Assembly: GCA_017470145.1 (NCBI GenBank)
Contig: JAFUFB010000024.1
Span: 1 to 61,707 of the forward strand
Reading direction: 5' to 3'
Origin: Clostridia bacterium
GTDB lineage: Bacteria; Bacillota; Clostridia; Christensenellales; Aristaeellaceae
DNA length: 61,707 nt
Under the pieces are notes generated by a model that was not told the DNA's origin, ran no database searches, and was given only the letters and a program-made list of their open reading frames with translations. How positions within the stretch are numbered: the first letter of the stretch is position 1; each line of letters starts with the position of its first letter. A program made the translations under genes and the position numbers. Shown in pieces: positions 55,356-61,707 of this stretch.

Positions 55356-56609
55356 CTATAAATCCATACTCTCAGGATTTAGCAGGAAGTCATAAATGTT
55401 CATCACCAGAACCCCTTCCTCGTTATACAGTGGGGCAAGCGCATCCTTCGTGATAATGATCTTTTTAAATCCGTCTCCTGTATTAATCAGGGATCTCTGC
55501 TCTTGCTGCATTTTCTTTTCATCCGGCATTGCAAATGCTGACTGGATATAGTAACGTTTGGAACCTTTATTGCAGACAAAATCAATCTCCAGCTGCTTTC
55601 TTATCTTTTTACCGGCCTTGTCTGTTTCATTCATCACAACAACACCGACATCCACGTTATAGCCCCTGACCTTCAGCTCATTGAAAATGATATTCTCCAT
55701 TGCATGTGTTTCTTCGACCTGTCTGAAATTCAATCTGGCATTTCGAAGGCCTAAGTCGGTAAAGTAATACTTGGATGGCGTGTCGATATATTTCTTCCCC
55801 TTTATGTCATATCGAATCGCACTGTCAATCAGAAATGAGTCTTCAAGATAATCGATATAACGTTTGATGGTTGTCTTGCTGATCGTTTTATTCTTTACAC
55901 TCTTAAAAGCCTTCGACAGCTTGCTCAGATTGGTCAGAGAGCCTATGGAAGATGATAGGATATTCAGCAATTCTTCCAGTTCTTCTTTGTTCCTGACGTT
56001 ATTTCTCCCTATGATATCAGAGATATAGGTTTCCTCAAATAAAGACTTCAGGAAATCGGTCTTCTGATCCGGTGTCTGAAAGCTAAGCACCAGCGGAAGT
56101 CCGCCGTAAAGCACATAATCACGCCATCCTTCAGCCTTTTCACCCTCAAAGACGGACATAAACTCCGCTAATGTCAGCGGATACATATGCACTTCATCGC
56201 CTCGCCCACGAAACTCTGTAATGATATCTTTTGAAAGAAACTTCGCATTGCTGCCTGTCACATAGACATCTACATTCTTCCTTCTTACCAGACTGTTCAG
56301 GATAGATTCAAAATCATCGAGGAGCTGCACTTCATCCAGCAGTATATAATATTGACCCTGATCGCTGATCTTGTCGGTCAGATACAGGAAGAATACTTCC
56401 GGATCTTGATATTTTTTATTCTCGTAGGCATCAAAGGCCATCTCAATGATATGATCATCTGGTACCTGTTCTTTCCTCAGATACTCTCTAAACAGTTCAA
56501 AGAGCAGATAGGATTTCCCACATCTGCGAACACCGGTGACGACCTTGATCAAACCATTGTGGCGCTTAGAAATAAGCTTGTTCAGGTAGATATCTCTACG
56601 AATTTCCAT
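55356..56609 (-). CDS. AAA_14/DUF4143 ATPase, second copy type
   Basis: 417 residues, start MEIRRDIYLNKLISKRHNGLIKVVTGVRRCGKSYLL with Walker A GVRRCGKSY, Walker B YYILLDEVQLLDD, sensor YVTGSNAKFL. A winged-helix segment (ISKTTIKRYIDYLEDSFLIDSAIRYD) and a C-terminal nuclease-like part (RKQLEIDFVCNKGSKRYYIQSAFAMPD). Distinct from the 53730 gene, so independently acquired. Its promoter region holds two copies of a palindromic operator. Confidence 0.93.
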   Translation of the reverse strand: MEIRRDIYLNKLISKRHNGLIKVVTGVRRCGKSYLLFELFREYLRKEQVPDDHIIEMAFDAYENKKYQDPEVFFLYLTDKISDQGQYYILLDEVQLLDDFESILNSLVRRKNVDVYVTGSNAKFLSKDIITEFRGRGDEVHMYPLTLAEFMSVFEGEKAEGWRDYVLYGGLPLVLSFQTPDQKTDFLKSLFEETYISDIIGRNNVRNKEELEELLNILSSSIGSLTNLSKLSKAFKSVKNKTISKTTIKRYIDYLEDSFLIDSAIRYDIKGKKYIDTPSKYYFTDLGLRNARLNFRQVEETHAMENIIFNELKVRGYNVDVGVVVMNETDKAGKKIRKQLEIDFVCNKGSKRYYIQSAFAMPDEKKMQQEQRSLINTGDGFKKIIITKDALAPLYNEEGVLVMNIYDFLLNPESMDL

Positions 56610-56635
56610 TTCATCACCCTTCCATTTTATGATTC

Positions 56636-56742
56636 AAAAATGCGGAATCCGCATTTTTGTCCATTTGTATTATAACCGGTCCTAACCGGATTTTCAATGC
56701 TCTGTGTGACATTTTTACGGAATCCGCATTTTTGTTCATTTG
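56636..56742 (-). promoter_or_regulatory. Promoter with duplicated palindromic operator for the DUF4143 gene
   Basis: On the minus strand TTGAAA (56692-56697), 17-base spacer, perfect TATAAT (56669-56674). A palindrome of AAAAATGCGGA and TCCGCATTTTT around one base (56636-56658) sits at the expected transcript start. A 25-base direct repeat links it (56643-56667) with a second site upstream of the -35 (56718-56742), 24 of 25 bases identical. This suggests autoregulation with DNA looping. Confidence 0.7.
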
Positions 56743-56745
56743 AAA

Positions 56746-56905
56746 TCATATTTGTTTCTGCTTTGGGAATTCGATCACCTTCGGCACAAATGCATGCTCA
56801 ATGGTATCAGACATCCTGCCCTCCGCCTCATCTATCACATGGCTGTAAATATCCGCCGTTGTCGAGACATTTGCATGACCAATCTTGGCTGCCACGGTGG
56901 CCCAT
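56746..56905 (-). pseudogene. C-terminal remnant of another tyrosine recombinase
   Basis: In frame: AAKIGHANVSTTADIYSHVIDEAEGRMSDTIEHAF and a TGA at 56746. GH..VSTT..IY.H is the classical phage-integrase box II with the catalytic tyrosine. It differs from the 60281 integrase, so it marks a separate old insertion. Confidence 0.75.
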
Positions 56906-57037
56906 TTTTCGATGATCCATGTGGCCCGCTTTTAGATTACCCCAAACAGAAGCTCCATATGCGTCTAATTCCCCCCTCCCTGGAAACACAAAAATAAACC
57001 TGCAGGCCTTGTGCCGCAACCGTTCCAGAAAAATCGA

Positions 57038-57077
57038 GGACACGAAAGGACACAAAAGGGCGCAGAAGGACACAACT
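57038..57077 (+). repeat. Four 10-base iterons, possible replication origin
   Basis: GGACACGAAA, GGACACAAAA, GGGCGCAGAA and GGACACAACT lie head to tail before the initiator-like gene, followed by AT-rich DNA. Three of these units survive in the deleted copy at 47651-47680. Placement suggests binding sites of the 57162 product. Confidence 0.55.
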
Positions 57078-57092
57078 AAAATGATATGATGA

Positions 57093-57126
57093 CGTCGCCT
57101 TCCATGGGAGGGCGGCGATTTTCTTT
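57093..57126 (+). terminator. Hairpin in the leader of the initiator-like gene
   Basis: TCGCC (57095-57099) pairs with GGCGA (57114-57118), with further inner pairs, followed by TTTTCTTT. A possible attenuator between the iterons and the gene. Confidence 0.5.
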
Positions 57127-57161
57127 GATATATCCCATTCTGGATCGGAGGAGAATAGGCG

Positions 57162-57776
57162 ATGGCTAAAAAAGGATGGATCAAGCTCTGGCGTAGCGTT
57201 GGGGAAACGGATCGATGGCTGGCGGAGCCCTTTACCCGCGGGCAGGCATGGATAGATTTGCTGCTCATGGCCTGCTATGCCGAAGGGGATTATTGCCAGC
57301 CGGGAGATGTGTTCTGCTCCATGCGTACCCTGCGGGCCAGATGGCAGTGGAGCTATGAAAAAACGCTGCATTTCCTGCAGCAATTGGAGGCAGAAGGGCT
57401 GATCCTGTTTTTCCCGCCCAAAGGAGCGAAACGACCGGAGAAACAACCGCTTCTACGCCTTGTGGCATATGGGATGGAGCAGGAAGGCCCACCACAAAAT
57501 CGACCACCCATTTCCAGCCGACCGGGAAGCCAACAGCCCTCCCGACCACCGGCCGAAGAGCCGGAAAACGTTGCGAACAAAGGGCCGGAGGAGAGCAATG
57601 CCGTCCCAGACCAACCGATCAACCGACCGGAAGACCGACCGCCATCTTCGAAAGAAGATATAATAAAAGCCGGCCGAATCGCTGACGCGGCCGGCATAAA
57701 GAACCAAGAAATTCCGCCGGAGTATCGGGACAAATTCTCCAGCTGGGAAGAATACATTTTCTGGAGGTATCAGTAA
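57162..57776 (+). CDS. Replication initiator-like protein (winged-helix N-terminus)
   Basis: 204 residues, with GGAGG upstream of the ATG. The first 100 residues (MAKKGWIKLWRSVGETDRWLAEPFTRGQAWIDLLLMACYAEGD...LRARWQWSYEKTLHFLQQLEAEGLI) match the winged-helix head of phage replisome organisers and DnaD-like loaders. A disordered Pro/Gln-rich linker (about 110-155) and a short C-terminal helical part (PPEYRDKFSSWEEYIFWRYQ) follow. It precedes the primase-helicase by 4 bases, so the two should cooperate. Confidence 0.8.
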   Translation: MAKKGWIKLWRSVGETDRWLAEPFTRGQAWIDLLLMACYAEGDYCQPGDVFCSMRTLRARWQWSYEKTLHFLQQLEAEGLILFFPPKGAKRPEKQPLLRLVAYGMEQEGPPQNRPPISSRPGSQQPSRPPAEEPENVANKGPEESNAVPDQPINRPEDRPPSSKEDIIKAGRIADAAGIKNQEIPPEYRDKFSSWEEYIFWRYQ

Positions 57777-57780
57777 GACC

Positions 57781-59646
57781 ATGAGCTACGAACTGAAGCA
57801 GGATGACATTTTCTCCTTTGCCGCGGCCCAGGGAGCGGAAACCCGCCGCAAGGGCAGCGAGCTGGTTTTCCACTACTGCCCCTATTGCCAGGGCGGGCAG
57901 CATCGGGACCGGGAAACCTTCAGCATCCACCTGGAGAAGGGCGTGTTCAATTGCCTGCGCTCCAGCTGCGGCCGGCAGGGGCATTTTGTGGAGCTATGCC
58001 GGGATTTCAATTTTCCCCTGGCGCAGGAGCAGACACGATCCTGGAGGCAGCTGCCCCAACCCGTCCAGGCGCCGCCTATGCGGGAAAGCAGCCTGAGCTA
58101 TCTGGCCTCCCGGGGCATCAGCCAGGAAACGGCGGAGCGATACGGCGTAACTGCCCGGAAGGATAACCCCAACATTCTGTGCTTTCCCTTCTTCGACCTG
58201 CAGAAACGGCTGGTGAGCATCAAGTATCGAAACATGCGCTTCCGCCCAGGGGTGGACAAAAACAAGGAGTGGTTCGAGCGAGACACACAGCCCATCCTCT
58301 TTGGTCTCCAGGGCTGGAATGGCAAATTTGACCAATGCGTCATCACGGAAGGGCAGCTGGACAGTCTCAGCCTCAGCGAGGCAGGAATCGAAAATGCCTT
58401 CAGCGTACCCAATGGATGCCAGGGCTTCACCTGGCTGCCCCAGATCAGCGAATGGCTGAACCAATTCCAGCGGATAACCATCTTCGGGGATTGGGAAAAT
58501 GGTCGCATGACGCTGCTGGAGCCGCTGCTGCGAAGGCTGAAGGCCCCTATCCGCGGGGTGCGACCCCAGGATTATCTGCAGGAAAAGGACGCCAACGACA
58601 TCCTGCGGAAGTATGGCCCGGAGGCCCTGCGCAAGGCCGTAGCCAACGCGGAAGCGCCCCAGATAGAGCGAGTGCGGGATCTGGCCACTGTGCAGTCCGT
58701 AGACCTGAACGACTTGGAGAAGATGAAAACCGGTTTCCCGGAGATTGATCAGGCGACGGGCGGACTGATCATGGGCCAGGTGACGCTGATCAGCGGAGAA
58801 CGGGGCCAGGGCAAGAGCACCTTCCTCAGCCAGATCATTGCCAACGCCCTGAACCAGCAGGATGATCAAGGAAATCCATATCCCATCTTCGTCTATTCCG
58901 GCGAGCTGCAGGATTATCTGTTCAAAGGCTGGCTGGATTTCCAGCTGGCGGGGATGCGCCATGTGTCCATCGTCGAAAATGAGTACGACGAAAAGGTGGC
59001 CCAGATGGACAAGGACGCCGCGGCAAAGATCAACGAATGGTATCGGGGGCGCATCTGGCTGTATGACGATAGCCTCCTGCCGGAGGAAGGAGCGGACGCA
59101 TGCGCCATCCTGCTGCAAACGGTGGAGAAGGTAATTCGGCAGTATGGCTGCCGGCTGATCGCGCTGGATAACCTGATGACGGCCATGGACGGAGCTAACA
59201 CCCAGGCGGAACTGAACATGGGCCAGAGCGCCTTCGTGGGCAAATTGAAGCGCATCGCCATGAAATATAATGTGTGCATTCTGCTGGTGGCCCATCCGCG
59301 GAAAAGCTGCAGCGGACTGCAGGTCAATCGATCCCTGGGCAATGACGACATCAGCGGGTCCGGGGATATCACCAACAAGGTGGACGTGGTCCTGACCTGC
59401 GGGCGGGATCCGGAGAAGAAGGACGCCGTGCGGGTGCAGATATTGAAAAACCGGCTCTTTGGCCGGCTGCGCATGGGAGATAACGCCATATCGATGGTTT
59501 ACAGCCCCTATACCCGGCGAATCGTTTCCCCGAACCTGCCGCCGGTGACCTACGGATGGGAGAAGGAGGCGAAAGCAGAGCAGATTGGCTGGCCCGTCGG
59601 GGAATGGGAGCTCGTCCAGTTATCAGAGGCGGAATTGCCGTTCTGA
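57781..59646 (+). CDS. Bifunctional primase-helicase (T7 gp4/Twinkle type)
   Basis: 621 residues. Zinc-finger head with four cysteines (YCPYCQGGQH ... FNCLRSSCGRQGHF, about residues 32-65), TOPRIM domain (CVITEGQLDSLSLSEAGIENAFSV near 195, TIFGDWENGRM), then a RecA/DnaB-type helicase with Walker A SGERGQGKSTFL (about 340) and Walker B CRLIALDNLMTAMD, and ILLVAHPRK. It would prime and unwind the element's DNA by itself. GC-rich like the core genome. Confidence 0.93.
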   Translation: MSYELKQDDIFSFAAAQGAETRRKGSELVFHYCPYCQGGQHRDRETFSIHLEKGVFNCLRSSCGRQGHFVELCRDFNFPLAQEQTRSWRQLPQPVQAPPMRESSLSYLASRGISQETAERYGVTARKDNPNILCFPFFDLQKRLVSIKYRNMRFRPGVDKNKEWFERDTQPILFGLQGWNGKFDQCVITEGQLDSLSLSEAGIENAFSVPNGCQGFTWLPQISEWLNQFQRITIFGDWENGRMTLLEPLLRRLKAPIRGVRPQDYLQEKDANDILRKYGPEALRKAVANAEAPQIERVRDLATVQSVDLNDLEKMKTGFPEIDQATGGLIMGQVTLISGERGQGKSTFLSQIIANALNQQDDQGNPYPIFVYSGELQDYLFKGWLDFQLAGMRHVSIVENEYDEKVAQMDKDAAAKINEWYRGRIWLYDDSLLPEEGADACAILLQTVEKVIRQYGCRLIALDNLMTAMDGANTQAELNMGQSAFVGKLKRIAMKYNVCILLVAHPRKSCSGLQVNRSLGNDDISGSGDITNKVDVVLTCGRDPEKKDAVRVQILKNRLFGRLRMGDNAISMVYSPYTRRIVSPNLPPVTYGWEKEAKAEQIGWPVGEWELVQLSEAELPF

Positions 59647-59717
59647 TCAGTCACAGCCCTCACAATTCCAGTCACGCCCGTTTCTGCGTCCTTCCAGTAG
59701 ATGCAGAATCATAATCT

Positions 59718-60169
59718 TTATTCCGCCTGATAAATCTCCGGATAGGTTTCCAGGAAGATCTTTTCATACCTTCCTTTTTGCTCTACCGGAATATCCATGT
59801 AATCCATGGCGTCCGCCAGTGACAATCTCTGCTTATTGATAGCCCGCTTGATCCCTTCAATGATGTCCCTTTCGGTCGCAATTTCTTCTCCCTGGGTAAT
59901 TCCCTGGTTCAGGATATCCTTCGCTTCGTAGTTTAAAATATGCCCTCCCATAATCGAGTACACCCCTTCCTTTACGCTCTGCTTCTGTTGAGCCAAATGC
60001 ATCGTCACTTTTCGTATCATCTGCAGAATCATTTCTGTCTGGTACATCGTGGTGTTTCCCATACAGCTCTTTGATCAGAGGGCTGATCAGCTCGCTCAGG
60101 TCATTGAACATCGTTATTAATATACGTACTTGTCATGATCTCCGCTTGAATACCCGGCGTCCCGCGCAT
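59718..60169 (-). pseudogene. Rpn-type remnant, copy D
   Basis: Same family: the N-terminal part from ATG 60169 is frameshifted, a middle frame reads MFNDLSELISPLIKELYGKHHDV, and the C-terminal part starts at MYQTEMILQMIRKV and ends at 59718 (SIMGGHILNYEAKDILNQGITQGEE). The nuclease core is missing, with the same junction type as copy B. Confidence 0.75.
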
Positions 60170-60280
60170 CACCTTCCTTCGGGAGTATATCATAATTCGT
60201 TTTGAGCTTCAATGTAAAAACGCGATATTCCCGGGCAGGTAGCCAAGTCATGCTGGGATGCTCATCTATAAACATTTTTC

Positions 60281-61447
60281 TCACACGCGAATTTTCTCTA
60301 TCTCCTGCCGCAGCTCCTCCAGCGTCCGATGACCATATATTCCATTTGTTATATCATTCCCAAAGGAATGTCCCATCATCCGTTTCCGATCCGCTTCCCG
60401 CACCCCATAGCTCTCACATAACCGACTGAAAGTGTGCCTGCATGAATGCGGCGTATGATGGCGCTCATCATCATCGATCCCGATCTCTGCCATCTTCTTT
60501 TTCATCTCCCTGATAAATTTGTACTGCCCAAATCCGCAGTGATATCCTTTCCCCTCTCGCAACATCTCCTCCACTAACGGCAGAATCGCACTGTGAATCG
60601 GCACGATGCGATTTCGTCCTGCCTCCGTCTTCACTCCCCCTTTGAAATATCCCTCCTCCAGGTTCGTTTCCATATTCACATATGCGCTCCACCGAAACCC
60701 GGAATAACACATGATCAGTACCATCCGTACCATGGGATCTTTCCGATGCGCCCAAAGTGTCCGAAGCTCCTCATCCGTAAATTCTTGATGAGAAACCGAA
60801 TCGGGCGTTGCCGGAGTCCGCACATACTGCGCCGGATTTCTACTGCAAAGCTCCCGGGAAATGGCGTGCCTGTAGATTCCTTTGATCAGTGTTACCGACC
60901 GGTCCACCGCGGACCGTTTCAATCCAATCTGATTTACCACCTGCTGCAGCTCGTCCACAGTGATGCTGTCCATCTGCCGGCCCGCCAACTCCGAAAAACG
61001 CTGAAAAGCCCATCTGTCGTGATACGCAGCCGAATCTGAAAGTTGCTTCGGCGCGGATGCGCTGTATTTCCAGGCATAAAACTGCTCGAACCCTTCCTGA
61101 AGTGTACATGGAAAACAGCCATTCGGAATGAAAGCGCGAAAGTAACTCAGCATCTGCTGACAGAAGGCGTCCCGCAGCGCATCAACCTCCGGATTCAATC
61201 CTCCAAATGAAGCCCCTGCTTCGATCCTATCAGGAAGCCCAGGGTCATACTGTCCCGCATGCCATGCAGCCAACACAGCCACCCCAGTGGCCCAATTCAT
61301 TACATAGCATATAGCCCTAACGCGCGCCTTCGCTCCTTTCGTTGTCGGAAACACCGCATATGGTTTCCTCCGCCCTGGCCCCAGATAGCGGACGCTACCA
61401 AAACCTGCAGGCAGTTTGGGATGATGGCTGTAATGCTTTCCGTCCAT
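60281..61447 (-). CDS. Tyrosine integrase
   Basis: 388 residues. Arm-type N-terminal region (HPKLPAGFGSVRYLGPGRRKPYAV, about 9-32), core-binding domain about 150-225, and catalytic domain with Arg in MCYSGFRWSAY, HTPHSCRHTF (His and Arg), GHSFGNDITNGIYGH (His and Tyr). No ribosome site is obvious before ATG 61447. A near-copy of its last third remains at 55134-55344. Confidence 0.92.
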   Translation of the reverse strand: MDGKHYSHHPKLPAGFGSVRYLGPGRRKPYAVFPTTKGAKARVRAICYVMNWATGVAVLAAWHAGQYDPGLPDRIEAGASFGGLNPEVDALRDAFCQQMLSYFRAFIPNGCFPCTLQEGFEQFYAWKYSASAPKQLSDSAAYHDRWAFQRFSELAGRQMDSITVDELQQVVNQIGLKRSAVDRSVTLIKGIYRHAISRELCSRNPAQYVRTPATPDSVSHQEFTDEELRTLWAHRKDPMVRMVLIMCYSGFRWSAYVNMETNLEEGYFKGGVKTEAGRNRIVPIHSAILPLVEEMLREGKGYHCGFGQYKFIREMKKKMAEIGIDDDERHHTPHSCRHTFSRLCESYGVREADRKRMMGHSFGNDITNGIYGHRTLEELRQEIEKIRV

Positions 61448-61650
61448 TGCTTATTTACTCCTTCCCATCCACCGTGAATCTGTGGATCATGAAGAAAGAA
61501 TATCAACAGGCAGAAATCGCAGCAACAAAACAAAACCGCCACAACAAACATCTATCAGCCGTTGAATCCCTCACTCTACAGGTCTTTCCTATTAATCACA
61601 GAACGCAACAAATCCCTGCCACTATCGTTGAACCTCAATATTCATCAAAG

Positions 61651-61707
61651 ATGGCTCTGGTACTTGCACTCGCCATGGTGCTGGCAATGGGCACTGTTGC
61701 GTTTGCG
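61651..61707 (+). CDS. N-terminus of a secreted protein, partial
   Basis: The last 57 bases encode MALVLALAMVLAMGTVAFA, a textbook Sec signal peptide ending in AFA. The frame is open back to ATG 61489, but those upstream residues look non-coding. The usual MKK start and ribosome site are absent before it, so the insertion next door may have displaced them. Nothing else is seen in 61448-61650. Confidence 0.5.
   Translation, partial: MALVLALAMVLAMGTVAFA

Larger units (their letters stand above)
56948..61447. mobile_element. Small integrative element with initiator, primase-helicase and integrase
   Basis: Leader with iterons (57038-57077), replication-initiator-like gene, primase-helicase, Rpn-type remnant D and a tyrosine integrase in the opposite direction. 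No capsid, terminase or conjugation genes are present. The left boundary is set by similarity to 47571 onward, and the right edge of the repeated part is about 60229. Whether the integrase belongs to the same unit is inferred from position. Exact att sites were not found. Confidence 0.55.

Overview
The window looks like a GC-rich chromosome segment from an anaerobic Clostridia-type Bacillota, probably gut or rumen associated. The evidence is the dgt-dnaG-rpoD(sigA) block, a SufU-type SUF operon, FloA, TrmK, sortase and Cna-B surface proteins, Shine-Dalgarno sites of the AGGAGG type, and signal peptides of the MKKLISVLL kind. I cannot assign a genus.

Layout. 1-6457 (minus): the N-terminal 2,152 residues of a giant secreted pilin/adhesin-like protein (Spy0128-like, Cna-B/SpaA-like domains) that runs off the left edge. 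6757-17973 (plus): housekeeping genes dgt, dnaG, rpoD, trmK, a Nif3-family gene, a zinc-ribbon coiled-coil gene, malQ, glgP and a secreted SH3 protein. 18032-22616 (minus): sufC-B-D-S-U. 22879-33498: yggS on plus; on minus a small membrane protein, an ECF S-component, a polar amino-acid ABC transporter, typA, prfC, pyrH, a DPCHD-repeat membrane protein and floA. 33732-38972: an extracytosolic flavoprotein with two FMN attachment sites and one FAD domain (minus), then an aldo/keto reductase, a Gx-type transporter and a NusG-II-like protein (plus). This resembles known flavinylation/extracellular redox neighbourhoods.

38985-47266 (minus) is the most remarkable part. One promoter precedes four co-directional genes: a signal-peptidase-like protein whose catalytic Ser and Lys positions hold Asp and Cys; a 1,384-residue protein fusing a membrane-anchored class B sortase to eleven Cna-B domains and a MucBP-like domain, with no LPXTG tail; an orphan secreted family-5 solute-binding protein with no permease; and a SARP/BTAD regulator. 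The first two recall SipA plus class B sortase in streptococcal FCT pilus loci, but here the sortase is built into the repeat protein.

47.5-61.6 kb is an accessory island. It holds a GNAT-like gene, an XRE/HipA-like kinase pair, three AAA ATPases of the DUF234/DUF4143 kinds, a small element with a replication-initiator-like gene, a primase-helicase and a tyrosine integrase, two integrase remnants, four copies of an internally deleted Rpn-type gene, and a family of related hairpins between genes. The segment at 47571-48252 appears to be an internally deleted derivative of the element at 56948-60229. The last 57 bases encode a signal peptide of a new gene. No rRNA, tRNA or CRISPR array was recognised.
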